Source: Chloroflexota bacterium (lineage in GTDB: Bacteria > Chloroflexota > Limnocylindria > Limnocylindrales > CSP1-4). Taken from it: a DNA stretch of 17,358 nucleotides. Under the pieces are notes generated by a model. It was not told where the DNA came from, searched no databases, and saw only the letters and a list, made by a program, of their open reading frames with translations. A program made the position numbers and the translations under genes. The stretch spans positions 1-17,358 of the forward strand of contig JAJYXX010000425.1 of the NCBI GenBank assembly GCA_021801545.1. The letters are read 5' to 3'. Shown piece after piece: positions 1 through 7,340 of this stretch (the stretch's first letter is position 1; every line of letters starts with the position of its first letter).

Positions 1-10
1 GATGGTTCAT
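1..10 (-). other. possible first codons of a leftward gene leaving the window
   Basis: On the minus strand an ATG (complement of 8-10) is preceded by GGGAG (complement of 18-22) with a 7-nt spacer, a good Shine-Dalgarno arrangement. Only three codons (Met-Asn-His) lie inside the window, so nothing can be said about the product. The call rests only on the ribosome-binding geometry and on the leftward direction of the next three genes; it could be chance. Confidence 0.25.
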
Positions 11-153
11 CTGGTAGCTCCCGTGTGGTGGCGATGTCGGCCGGGTGGCCGGGCTGGGTCCGCGGCGTCAGGCGTGGGCGAGGGCGCGGTCGAGGTCGGC
101 GATCAGGTTGTCGACCGGGTCATCGTACGCCGAGGTACGCCGGGCCCTGGTGG

Positions 154-1164
154 TCAGTCGGGCGCCAGGGCGTCGGCGGTCCGCGGGGCGGGCACCGGCA
201 CCGTCGAGTCGGGCGGTCTCTCCGGATCGGTGGCGCGGGAGGCGCGGCTGCGGGCGGTGACGATGAGTGCGACGGCCACGATGATGATGGCGGCCGCGAC
301 GACCGTCCGGGTGGTGATTGGCTCGCCGAGGATGATCGCCCCGAGGATGAAGGCCACGACGGGGTTCACGTAGGCATAGGTGGCGACCTTCGGCAAGGGC
401 GCCGAGCGGAGGAGCCAGACGTAGGTACCAAACCCGATGATCCCGCCCACGACGATCAGGTAGGCGAGCCCGAGCAGCGACGCGGCCGAGATGGCGTCGG
501 GCCGGAACTGGCCGTATTCGCCAAGGACCAGCGCAACGGCGGCGGCACCGACGCCGCCGGCGATCATCTGCATCGCGGTGGCCAGCAGCGGGGCGCGTGG
601 CAGGGTGGCCCGATGAGCCGAGTAGAGTGAGCCGGCACCCCAGAGGATCGGCGACACGATGATCGCCGCGAGACCAGCGGGATCGAGGCCGGCGGAGCCG
701 ACCGGGCCGACGAGCACGGCGACGCCGACGAGGCCCACCACGATCCCGATGGTGACCAGCGGGACGACCCGCTCAGCGAAGAAGAGTCGCCCGAGGAGTG
801 CCACCCAGGCTGGCAGGAGCGCGACCACGAGCGCGGCGATCCCTGACGGGACGGTCTGCTCGCCCCACGCCACGAGCCCCATCCCGCCGCAGAGGAGGAA
901 CGTGCCAACCACGAACGAGTCCCGCCACTCGCGCCGGGTGGGCCGATGCGCCGCGACGTCACCGTGGACGATCGACCAACCGTAGAGCAGGAGACCGGCG
1001 ACGAGGAAGCGCGCGGCAACCATGAGGTACGGGGGGATCGTGTCGACCGCGATCCGGATCGCGAGGTACGTGGACCCCCAGACGAGGTAGATCGTGACGA
1101 GGGCGACCCAGACAGCGAGCGCGCTCGGTGGCGCGGCGTGGCCCCGGTGGCCTGGCTGGCTCAC
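154..1164 (-). CDS. EamA/DMT-superfamily inner-membrane transporter
   Basis: This 336-residue protein is a ten-helix drug/metabolite transporter made of two EamA repeats. The first helix carries the family signature VWGSTYLAIR (about residues 29-38), and the second repeat contains the typical LGEPITTRT segment near its end. Members export metabolites or amino acids; the substrate cannot be read from sequence. The start used is a GTG at 1162-1164, which leaves a short hydrophilic N-terminus before helix 1; its ribosome site is weak. The C-terminal 30 residues are charged and proline-rich and presumably cytoplasmic. It lies 139 bp downstream of the alkyltransferase gene on the same strand. Length and hydrophobic pattern are normal for the family; the family call is secure, the substrate unknown. 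Confidence 0.9.
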   Translation of the reverse strand: MSQPGHRGHAAPPSALAVWVALVTIYLVWGSTYLAIRIAVDTIPPYLMVAARFLVAGLLLYGWSIVHGDVAAHRPTRREWRDSFVVGTFLLCGGMGLVAWGEQTVPSGIAALVVALLPAWVALLGRLFFAERVVPLVTIGIVVGLVGVAVLVGPVGSAGLDPAGLAAIIVSPILWGAGSLYSAHRATLPRAPLLATAMQMIAGGVGAAAVALVLGEYGQFRPDAISAASLLGLAYLIVVGGIIGFGTYVWLLRSAPLPKVATYAYVNPVVAFILGAIILGEPITTRTVVAAAIIIVAVALIVTARSRASRATDPERPPDSTVPVPAPRTADALAPD

Positions 1165-1303
1165 GCCGTCTTCGCCGCTGTTGGATTAGTCAAGTGGTCC
1201 AAGGCCTGAGCATATCCGATGTGCGCGTCCGTGGCCAGTCGGCGCCCGAACGAACCCCCGGGGCACCGCGGCGAGGTCTCCGGCCCCCTCAACCGGCCGC
1301 CGC
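1165..1303. other. intergenic gap; no gene seen
   Basis: This 139-bp gap separates the alkyltransferase gene from the downstream exporter. No convincing ORF or hairpin with a T-tract was found. It contains most of a 15-bp duplication that also covers the end of the alkyltransferase gene. Confidence 0.5.
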
Positions 1304-1317
1304 TCAACCGGCCGCCG
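1288..1317. repeat. 15-bp tandem duplication over the alkyltransferase stop codon
   Basis: The unit ctcaaccggccgccg occurs twice in a row (1288-1302 and 1303-1317). The TGA stop of the leftward gene lies in the second copy and an equivalent TGA lies in the first, so the duplication is neutral for the protein. Confidence 0.85.
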
Positions 1318-2107
1318 CTCCGGGTCGACAATGCCGGCACGGCCGGTACCCGGCCGACAGCGCGTCGACCCGCGAGCGGAACCGAACCTCGTGGGCGGGG
1401 CGGATCCGGCGGGCGTTCCGGCACGTCGGCAGGCAGTACACGCGCGTCGTATCGGAGCCCAGGAAACGGATGCCGACATGGGCGAGCGCCTCGAGCCGCT
1501 CGAGGTCGAGCCCCTCGTCCATCAACGCCGCCCGCTTCCAGGCGCTGCCGAGGGCGTAGTCGCCGATCCGGCCGTCGGACCGGACGACGCGGTGGCAGGG
1601 GATGACGAGCGGCACCGGGTTCCGGCCGAGCACCGAGCCGACCGCCCGGGCCGCTCTCGGTCGGCCGATCTCGGCTGCCACCCAGCCGTAGGGCCGCACC
1701 TCGCCGGGCGGGATCTCGAGCGCCTTGTCCCAGACGGCCCGCTCGAACGGCGTCGCGTTCCGCAGATCGACCGGGACCGGCGCCCGCCGATCACCGGACA
1801 GCCGGCGCTCGATCGCCCGGCCGAGCTGCCCGGGCAGCGTGCCGACGCGTCGGATCGGGCGACCGAATGTGCCAACGAACCGCCGCTCGAACGCCGCCTC
1901 GTCGTCAGCGAGCGCAACGGCGGAGACCCCTCGGCCGTTGAAGGCGACGAACAGGCGACCGATCGGGCTGTCGAGCGGGGCGTAGCCATCGGCCAGCCCG
2001 ACGGCGAGGAGGGTCGAGGGCAGGAGTGTCGCCGGCGCCTCCGCAGCGAGGTCGTGCAGCGCACCCTCGACGGCGTCCTCGATCATGTCGTTCGATCGCT
2101 CGGTCAC
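1304..2107 (-). CDS. O6-alkylguanine-DNA alkyltransferase with C-terminal Ada-type zinc domain
   Basis: A suicide DNA repair protein that takes alkyl groups from O6-alkylguanine onto a cysteine. The alkyltransferase N-domain starts near residue 45 (LDSPIGRLFVAF). The DNA-binding/catalytic domain carries VIPCHRVV with acceptor Cys171. The last 50 residues are an Ada metal-binding domain with cysteines at 225, 229, 257 and 260. This C-x3-C-x27-C-x2-C spacing matches E. coli Ada (C38, C42, C69, C72), where Cys38 takes methyl from phosphotriesters. In Ada this domain is N-terminal and followed by an AraC-type HTH; here it is C-terminal and no HTH is seen. I chose the GTG at 2105-2107 because it overlaps the sigma-factor stop as GTGA and has GGGAGG 8 nt upstream; an ATG at 2128 is the longer alternative. 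Translation is probably coupled to the sigma gene. Confidence 0.9.
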   Translation of the reverse strand: MTERSNDMIEDAVEGALHDLAAEAPATLLPSTLLAVGLADGYAPLDSPIGRLFVAFNGRGVSAVALADDEAAFERRFVGTFGRPIRRVGTLPGQLGRAIERRLSGDRRAPVPVDLRNATPFERAVWDKALEIPPGEVRPYGWVAAEIGRPRAARAVGSVLGRNPVPLVIPCHRVVRSDGRIGDYALGSAWKRAALMDEGLDLERLEALAHVGIRFLGSDTTRVYCLPTCRNARRIRPAHEVRFRSRVDALSAGYRPCRHCRPGAAAG

Positions 2108-2739
2108 CTCGTCACCTCCCGGATGCACAGCTCGCCGCCAGCCGAAGCCCGGTCGCCGGGTGCCTGTTCTTCGACCGCCCGCTCGTGCCGGAGCGCGGCC
2201 TCGTGGGCGGCGCGCAGGAGCGCCAGTCCTCGATGGACCTGGGCCTTGAGCGTGCCGGTGGGTCGGCCGAGCACCTCGGCCATCTCGTCGTAATCGAGGC
2301 CGTTCACGTGGCGCAGGACGACCGGCGCCCGATAGCGGACCGGCAGGCCGGCCAGCAAGGCCGCCCAGTGATCGATCGCCTCCCGCCGGGCGAACCGGCC
2401 GTCAGGCGAAGCGTCGGCCCCGGAAGCGATGACCGGGGCGGAGTCGCCATCGAGCCGGACAGCAACCGATCGCCGGACCCGTGCCCGGTTCCGGCACAGG
2501 TTGAGCGTGATCGTCGCCAGCCAGGCCCGCAGGTGCAGACCCGCGATTCGCTCGGCGTCGTACCCGGCCAGGGCGCGGTAGGCCCGCACGAACGCGTCCT
2601 GGGCGATCTCCTCGGCCTCTCGCGGATCGCCGGTGTAGCGCAGGGCGAGGCTGAACAGGCGGTCCTGGTGATCGACGACGAGGCGTTCGAACGACCCATC
2701 GAGGTCGCTGGTCAGGCGGAGCGCAAGGTCGTCGTCCAT
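2104..2739 (-). CDS. sigma-70 family RNA polymerase sigma factor (ECF-like)
   Basis: This 211-residue protein has the two-domain layout of ECF sigma factors. Region 2 spans about residues 15-92, with FERLVVDHQDRLFSLALRYT, DAFVRAYRAL and the promoter-melting helix ending LNLCRNRARVRR. Region 4 spans about residues 128-180, with LPVRYRAPVVLRHVNGLDYDEMAE reading into the HTH (AEVLGRPTGTLKAQVHRGLA). It should direct RNA polymerase to a specific regulon. No anti-sigma gene follows; its usual place is taken by the alkyltransferase/Ada-zinc gene, translationally coupled through GTGA. The start is the ATG at 2737-2739; the ribosome site is weak (GAAGTGA). It is divergent from the methyltransferase at 2932, with 192 bp between. 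Confidence 0.88.
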   Translation of the reverse strand: MDDDLALRLTSDLDGSFERLVVDHQDRLFSLALRYTGDPREAEEIAQDAFVRAYRALAGYDAERIAGLHLRAWLATITLNLCRNRARVRRSVAVRLDGDSAPVIASGADASPDGRFARREAIDHWAALLAGLPVRYRAPVVLRHVNGLDYDEMAEVLGRPTGTLKAQVHRGLALLRAAHEAALRHERAVEEQAPGDRASAGGELCIREVTR

Positions 2740-2848
2740 CGCTCACTTCAACACGCGGCGGGCTGGTCCGGTTGCATCCCGGTCCCCCGGCGCTCATGGA
2801 CGCGGCCCCGGCGGCCGGATCTCTCGTCCATCCTACCGGCCGGCTGGG

Positions 2849-2902
2849 CTCGCGGCCCGCCCGGGAGCTCGCGGCCCGCCCGAGAGCTCGCGGCCCGCCC
2901 GA
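2849..2902. repeat. 19-bp tandem repeat, about 2.8 copies, in divergent promoter region
   Basis: The unit ctcgcggcccgcccgRgag occupies 2849-2867 and 2868-2886, with a partial copy at 2887-2902. Each junction forms a GAGCTC palindrome. It lies between the sigma-factor gene and the methyltransferase gene, just upstream of the latter's -10 box. It could be a slippage product or an operator array; the sequence alone does not decide. Confidence 0.85.
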
Positions 2903-2916
2903 CGTCCAACCCGCGC

Positions 2917-2922
2917 TACACT
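2917..2922 (+). promoter_or_regulatory. -10 element TACACT, leaderless promoter candidate
   Basis: TACACT lies 9 nt before the GTG at 2932, so transcription would begin at or within a few bases of the start codon. It is one of several such boxes in the window. No Shine-Dalgarno sequence is present before this GTG. Confidence 0.5.
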
Positions 2923-2931
2923 TGGCCGGCC

Positions 2932-3945
2932 GTGACCCTCGACGACCGCTTCGACGAACTGGTCTCCGCCCTCAGCGGGTTCTATCGGACATGGGTCGTC
3001 TACCTGGGCCTCGAGCTCGGCTTCTTCGCCACCCTGCGCAGTGCCGGGTCGGACGGCCTGACGGCGGATGAACTGGCGAACCGGACCGGCTGCCAGCTCG
3101 AGCCGTCACGCGCCTGGACACGCGCCGCACACGCCTTCGACCTGATCGGCGCGGCCGGCGAGCGTGCGGTCGTCGACGAGGACGTCGCCGTCGTGCTGCT
3201 CGACGAGCAGCGTCCCGAGTACCTCGGCGGGCAGTTCCTGGCCACGATCGTGGCCAGCCTCGATTACGAGCGGATGGCCGATTTCTTCCGCACCGGCCGG
3301 CCGTTCGTCAACCGTCCCGCGCGCTTCCGCCGGGCGATCGAACGCCTGACCGTCCAGGACATCGCTGTCTTCTTCGAGGAGGCGCTCGCCTTGCTGCCCG
3401 ACCTCGTCGTCGCCCTGGCGCGAGGTGGTCGGGTCGTCGACATCCACTGCGGGGGTGGGCGCTGGCTGATCGCGATGGCCCGCCGGTTCCCGGACCTCGA
3501 GCTGGTCGGTGTCGAGTTCGAGCCCGACTCGGCCGAGCGCGCGGTGGCGAACGTCGCTGCGACCGGATTGGAGCGGCGGATCCGGATCGAGACGAGCGAC
3601 ATCCCGACGATGGGTCACGCCGGCGAGTTCGACCTTGCCTACTTCCAGTACGCGCTCCACCAGCTGGCCGATCCGGTCGGGTCGCTGCGGGCGGCCTGGG
3701 CGGCGGTGCGACCGGGTGGCCGGCTCCTCGTCCTCGACTGGTGCCTGCCCTCGACCCCCGACGACGACCGGACGCTGCTCGGTCAGCTCCTCTGGGGGAT
3801 CCACCTCGACGAGCTGTTCATGGGGTCTCGGCTCTACCCGCGGGAGGGATTCGTCGAGCTGTTCGAGCGTGCCGGCCTGCCCGCGCCCGAGCTGATCGAC
3901 CTCCCCTCGGGGGCCTCGCTCTTCGTCGCCGCCCGGGCTGGCTGA
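2932..3945 (+). CDS. class I SAM-dependent methyltransferase with N-terminal dimerisation/winged-helix region
   Basis: This 337-residue protein transfers methyl from S-adenosylmethionine to an unknown acceptor. The N-terminal part (FYRTWVVYLGLELGFFATL, then LTADELANRTGC) resembles the dimerisation/winged-helix region of small-molecule O-methyltransferases. The Rossmann domain follows, with motif I VVDIHCGGGRWLIAMA near residue 168 (His replaces the usual Gly or Ala before CGGG), acidic motif VGVEFEPDSA and post-motif RPGGRLLVLDW. The GTG start is chosen because the conserved N-terminus begins directly after it and a -10 box ends 9 nt upstream. The reading frame stays open far upstream, but those residues are low-complexity antisense to the sigma gene. 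It converges on the cupredoxin gene. Substrate unknown. Confidence 0.82.
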   Translation: MTLDDRFDELVSALSGFYRTWVVYLGLELGFFATLRSAGSDGLTADELANRTGCQLEPSRAWTRAAHAFDLIGAAGERAVVDEDVAVVLLDEQRPEYLGGQFLATIVASLDYERMADFFRTGRPFVNRPARFRRAIERLTVQDIAVFFEEALALLPDLVVALARGGRVVDIHCGGGRWLIAMARRFPDLELVGVEFEPDSAERAVANVAATGLERRIRIETSDIPTMGHAGEFDLAYFQYALHQLADPVGSLRAAWAAVRPGGRLLVLDWCLPSTPDDDRTLLGQLLWGIHLDELFMGSRLYPREGFVELFERAGLPAPELIDLPSGASLFVAARAG

Positions 3946-3977
3946 GAGCTGGCGCGCGCGGCAGTCATGGGGTCGGC

Positions 3978-4004
3978 GCCGCCGGTGCCGGTCGCACCAT
4001 CGGC
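3978..4004. terminator. weak hairpin between convergent genes
   Basis: Arms 3978-3987 and 3995-4004 can pair over 10 positions with two mismatches around a 7-nt loop, in the 62-bp gap between convergent genes. There is no T-tract, so a terminator role is only positional inference. Confidence 0.2.
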
Positions 4005-4007
4005 AGG

Positions 4008-4484
4008 CTACGGCGTAACGGTCACGGAGCCCTTCATCGAGGGGTGGATCGAGCAGTGGTAGGCGAACGTCCCGGCGCTCGTGAAGGTCTGCGAGTACGT
4101 CGCGCCGGTCGACAGCGCATCGCTTGTCACGGCGCCGTTGTCGAGGGTCACGGCGTGTCGGGCGCTGTCCTTGTTCGTCCAGGTGATCACCGTTCCGGCC
4201 GGAACGGTGATCGCGGCGGGATTGAAGGCGAAGCTCTTGATCGTGACCGCCGGCGCACCGGCCGCGGGCGCACCGGCGGTGGGCGCACCGGCCGCGCTGG
4301 CCGCCGCCGAGGGGACACTGCTCGGGGCGACGCTCGAGGCTGGTCCCTGGCTCGACCCGTCGCGCGGGCCCTCGTAGCCCTGGTCCGCGGCGGGACTCGG
4401 GTTCGACCCCGAGCTGGAGCCGGAGCAGGCGGCGAACGCGAGTGCCGCCGCGAGCAGGAGACCGATCGCGCTGATCGTTCGCAT
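4008..4484 (-). CDS. cupredoxin (amicyanin/plastocyanin-like) lipoprotein
   Basis: A 158-residue exported blue-copper protein that probably carries electrons at the outer face of the membrane. The signal peptide has a hydrophobic core (IGLLLAAALAFAAC) ending in a lipobox with Cys20 as the lipidation site. A Ser/Ala/Pro/Gly linker follows, including three AGAP repeats (about residues 65-77). The cupredoxin domain begins at VTIKSFAFNP and shows the type-1 copper ligands His110 (ARHAV), Cys144, His147 and Met150 in HCSIHPSM; the C-x2-H-x2-M loop is the amicyanin form. The ATG start has GGGAGGA about 9 nt upstream. It is divergent from the GNAT operon across 223 bp. The partner redox enzyme is not in the window. 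Confidence 0.9.
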   Translation of the reverse strand: MRTISAIGLLLAAALAFAACSGSSSGSNPSPAADQGYEGPRDGSSQGPASSVAPSSVPSAAASAAGAPTAGAPAAGAPAVTIKSFAFNPAAITVPAGTVITWTNKDSARHAVTLDNGAVTSDALSTGATYSQTFTSAGTFAYHCSIHPSMKGSVTVTP

Positions 4485-4632
4485 GGGACGCGTTCCTCCC
4501 GGGTGTGCGGTCGGGCAGTCGTGGCGCTCGCCACTGCGTGGCGGCCGGTGCCCGTGTCCGGTGGGTACGTGCGAGCGGGTCGATCGGTTTCGAAGGCTCG
4601 GTTCGCTGCCCACCCGGGACGACGGCGAGGTC

Positions 4633-4680
4633 GCGCGATGATGTGCGCGCCGGGTTGCGCGGGATGATGAGCGCCCCGGG
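4633..4680. repeat. imperfect 22-bp direct repeat in a divergent promoter region
   Basis: Copies at 4633-4654 and 4659-4680 differ at 3 of 22 positions and share a gatgatg(t/a)gcgc core. They lie in the 4485-4707 gap, 28 bp before the first GNAT start and about 150 bp from the cupredoxin start. No clear -35/-10 pair was recognised elsewhere in that gap. A protein-binding site is possible but unproven. Confidence 0.5.
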
Positions 4681-4707
4681 CCCCGCGCGATCACCTGACT
4701 GCTGCCG

Positions 4708-5577
4708 ATGATCCGGGCCCGGGTACCGGGACCGCCGCTCCACGGGCTCGACGAGGCCGCGTTCCGCTTCATCGAGGTCCACGAGACGCGCGCCCACGCG
4801 ATCGGTGGCAGGGTGATGCGCGACCTCGGCGACTGCGTGCTCCTCCACGCGCCGCGCGACCGTGCCCCGTTCTTCAACCGCGTAGCGGCCGTTCGCTGGC
4901 CTCGTGACCCGGTGTTGTTCGAGCGAAGGCTCGCCGAGGTGTTCGCCCTCTTCGCCGGTCTCGACCGCCGACCGCACGTCTGGACCGCCCCCGCGTTCAA
5001 CACCCCGGCGGACCTGGGGGCGCGTCTCGTCGATCAGGGCTTCAGGGAGATCGGCGCCGGTTATGTCATGGCCCTCGTCCGGGGCCCGCTCGGCGAACCA
5101 CTGCGGCCAACGTGCGGTGTCACGATCGAGCGCCTCCACGGCGGTCCCGGTGTCACGGTCCGCGACGAGGCCGCGCGCGAGATCGGCCGGATCCTCGGCG
5201 AGTCGTTCGCGGTCGATCTCGACCGGTTCGAGGCGATCGAAGCCGAGGTGCTCGAAGCGTTTGGATCGCCGGCCTTTCACGTCTGCCTCGTCCGCTCCGG
5301 TGGCGAACCGGTCGCGGTCGGCAAGCGCTACACGTTCGACGGGGCGAGCTACCTCTCGTCGATCGGGACCCGGCCCAGACACCGGGGCCGGGGCCACGGC
5401 TCGCTCGTCACCAGGGCGCTGATCGGCGATGCGATCGCGGCCGGGTCGCGCCATGTCTATCTCGGCGTCCACGCCCACAACGACCGGGCGATCTCGGTCT
5501 ACCGGCGGGCGGGCCTCGACATCGTGGGCGAGCGGGCAGGCGATTTCCTGCTCGCTCCGGGTACCATCGTGCCATGA
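4708..5577 (+). CDS. GNAT family N-acetyltransferase (289 aa, probable tandem GNAT fold)
   Basis: This protein is about twice the length of a single GNAT domain. The C-terminal half carries the acetyl-CoA pyrophosphate-binding motif RPRHRGRGHGSLV (residues 222-234) and the closing YLGVHAHNDRAISVYRRAGL typical of the fold. The N-terminal half (NRVAAVRWPRDPVLFERRLAEV and the following region) looks like a degenerate GNAT-like domain without a clear acetyl-CoA motif, as in other duplicated GNATs. Substrate unknown. The ATG at 4708 has no obvious ribosome site. It heads a three-gene operon: its stop overlaps the next ATG as ATGA, so translation of the second gene is likely coupled. Confidence 0.8.
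   Translation: MIRARVPGPPLHGLDEAAFRFIEVHETRAHAIGGRVMRDLGDCVLLHAPRDRAPFFNRVAAVRWPRDPVLFERRLAEVFALFAGLDRRPHVWTAPAFNTPADLGARLVDQGFREIGAGYVMALVRGPLGEPLRPTCGVTIERLHGGPGVTVRDEAAREIGRILGESFAVDLDRFEAIEAEVLEAFGSPAFHVCLVRSGGEPVAVGKRYTFDGASYLSSIGTRPRHRGRGHGSLVTRALIGDAIAAGSRHVYLGVHAHNDRAISVYRRAGLDIVGERAGDFLLAPGTIVP
5562..5567 (+). promoter_or_regulatory. -10-like TACCAT before the second GNAT gene
   Basis: TACCAT ends 6 nt before the ATG at 5574, inside the end of the preceding gene. It matches the other start-proximal boxes here and could be an internal leaderless promoter, although coupling through the ATGA overlap may be enough. Confidence 0.35.
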
Positions 5578-6014
5578 CCGACCGAACGTCCGTCGACCTG
5601 CGACCAGCCACGCCGGACGACGCCCCCCGGATCGCGACCTTGCTCTCGGACGAGGGCTACCCGGCTGGCCCGAGCGACATCGTCAGCCGGCTCGAACGGT
5701 TCGCCCCGCCCGACTCGCACGTGATCGTGGCGGCGCTCGACGGGGAGGTCCTCGGGTTCGTTGCCCTGCACATCCTGCTGCGCTTCGAGCACGCCGACCG
5801 GATCAGCCGGGTCCTCGCCCTCGTCGTCGACCCCGGCGTCCGCGAGCGGGGGATCGGGCGGCTGCTGATGGCAGAGGCCGAACGGGTCGCCCGCGAGCAC
5901 GGTGCCGTCTTCGTCGAGCTGACGGCGGGCCATCACCGGCCGGACGCGCGCCGGCTCTACGAGTCGCTCGGCTACGACTCGACGGTGACGACATACCTGC
6001 GCAAGCGCCTCTGA
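5574..6014 (+). CDS. GNAT family N-acetyltransferase (146 aa)
   Basis: A single-domain acetyltransferase of usual GNAT length. The beta4-alpha3 segment ALVVDPGVRERGIGRLLM (about residues 81-98) contains the R/Q-x-x-G-x-G/A acetyl-CoA loop. The C-terminal DARRLYESLGYDS is the usual late-fold signature. The N-terminus opens with LRPATPDDAPRIATLL, a standard first strand and helix. The substrate cannot be assigned. The ATG overlaps the preceding stop (ATGA), and its own stop overlaps a CTG that is the best start for the following DUF4032 gene. The close packing suggests the three proteins are made together. Confidence 0.88.
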   Translation: MTDRTSVDLRPATPDDAPRIATLLSDEGYPAGPSDIVSRLERFAPPDSHVIVAALDGEVLGFVALHILLRFEHADRISRVLALVVDPGVRERGIGRLLMAEAERVAREHGAVFVELTAGHHRPDARRLYESLGYDSTVTTYLRKRL

Positions 6015-7303
6015 GCGAGCCGGGGGGCGAGCCGGGGACGAACCCCGCGCTGTCGCCCGAGCGCCCCTTCCCGCGTCTGCGTCTCCGCACGACCGCCCGA
6101 AGTCTGCTCGCGCTGCCCTGGGAGCTGCCGCTCGCCGACTGGCCCGAGGACGGGTTCCGCTTCCGGCACCTGCCGGTTGGGCCGTCGCGTCATCTCGTCC
6201 GCTTCCTCGACGTCGACGGGACGATCCACGCCCTCAAGGAGATGCCGCTGCGGATCGCCGACCGCGAGTACGAGGTGCTTCGCCACCTCGAGGCGCTGCA
6301 GCTGCCTGCCGTCAGCCCGGTCGGGATCGCGGAAGCCCCCGAACGCGAGACGGCGATTCTCGTCACCGAGTACCTCGCCCACTCGCTCCAGTACCGCCGT
6401 CTCCTGATGCGCTTCCCGCTGGGACCCGGCCCCGACCGCGACCGGCTCCTCGATGCGATGGCCTGGCTCCTCGTCGATCTTCATCGGAGCGGTGTCTTCT
6501 GGGGCGACTGCTCACTGGCGAACACGCTCTTCCGGCGCGATGGCGACAGGATCCAGGCCTTCCTCGTCGACGCCGAGACGTCCGAGGTGCACCCCTCGCT
6601 CTCCGACGGCCAGCGAGCCTACGATCTCGAGGTGCTCGTCGAGAACATCGCCTTCGGGCTGGCCGATCTCGCCGCACTGCAGGGACGACCGGACGCCTTC
6701 GACGAGGCCGTCGCCGCGGCCGAGAGCGTGCGCAGCCGATACGACGCGGTCTGGGCGGAGCTCCACGAGGAGCCGGAGCTGCGGGCCGGGGATCGGTTCG
6801 CAGTGAACGCGCGGATCCGCCGGCTGAACGAGCTGGGCTTCGCGGTCGACGAGATCGAGCTCGTGCCGGGCTCCGTGCCCGGCCGCATCCGGATGCGGGT
6901 CGCGGTCACGACCCGGCGGTTCCATTCGCACCGACTCGAGCAGCTCACTGGGCTCGTCGCGCTCGAGGGGCAGGCACGGCTGCTGCTCAACGACCTGCGC
7001 GAGTACCAGGCCTGGCTCGAATCCGATGAGAAGGTCACGCTGACCCGCGAGGAGGGGGCCAGTCGCTGGCTGGACGAGGTCCTGCGGCCGCGCCTCGACC
7101 AGCTGGCGCCCGCGATCGGGCCGCACCGGGACCCGTTGCAGGCGTACTGCGACGTGCTCGAGACGAAGTGGCTCCTCTCCGAGCAGGTCGGCAGGGACGT
7201 CGGGCTCGACGCCGCGATCGAGCACCACCTGGCGCAGGGTGCTCCGGCGCCGGAGGGATCGGAGTCCGGGCCGGCCCTCGATCTCGACGCCGGTTCGGCC
7301 TGA
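6011..7303 (+). CDS. DUF4032 family protein with protein-kinase-like fold; CTG start candidate
   Basis: About 430 residues. The N-terminal half resembles a WaaP/RIO-like kinase: candidate ATP-binding Lys76 (HALKEM), a following Glu in the helix DREYEVLRHLEAL, a catalytic-loop segment HRSGVFWGDCSLANTLF with Asp166 and Asn171, and a metal-binding LVDAET with Asp187. The C-terminal half (from about residue 255, VNARIRRLNELGF) is the conserved remainder of the family, ending in an acidic tail. Function is not established. No ATG, GTG or TTG occurs in frame between 5942 and the first conserved residues (about 6110). The first in-frame ATG, at 6242, falls just after Lys76 and would remove the nucleotide-binding strands. 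CTG at 6011 overlaps the GNAT stop as CTGA; CTG at 6050 is an alternative. Confidence 0.8.
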   Translation: MSEPGGEPGTNPALSPERPFPRLRLRTTARSLLALPWELPLADWPEDGFRFRHLPVGPSRHLVRFLDVDGTIHALKEMPLRIADREYEVLRHLEALQLPAVSPVGIAEAPERETAILVTEYLAHSLQYRRLLMRFPLGPGPDRDRLLDAMAWLLVDLHRSGVFWGDCSLANTLFRRDGDRIQAFLVDAETSEVHPSLSDGQRAYDLEVLVENIAFGLADLAALQGRPDAFDEAVAAAESVRSRYDAVWAELHEEPELRAGDRFAVNARIRRLNELGFAVDEIELVPGSVPGRIRMRVAVTTRRFHSHRLEQLTGLVALEGQARLLLNDLREYQAWLESDEKVTLTREEGASRWLDEVLRPRLDQLAPAIGPHRDPLQAYCDVLETKWLLSEQVGRDVGLDAAIEHHLAQGAPAPEGSESGPALDLDAGSA

Positions 7304-7340
7304 GACCGGCGAGGCCACCTCGGACGGCCCTGGACGACCC

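Noticed and set aside
2026..2931. Upstream extension of the methyltransferase frame
   Set aside because: The extra 302 residues are antisense to the alkyltransferase and sigma genes plus repeats; homology begins at the GTG at 2932.
3106..5478. 790-codon minus-strand open frame
   Set aside because: It lies antisense to the methyltransferase and GNAT genes and out of frame with the cupredoxin; its composition (Asp/Arg/Glu/Pro/Gly runs) is the usual GC-rich shadow and it has no domain.
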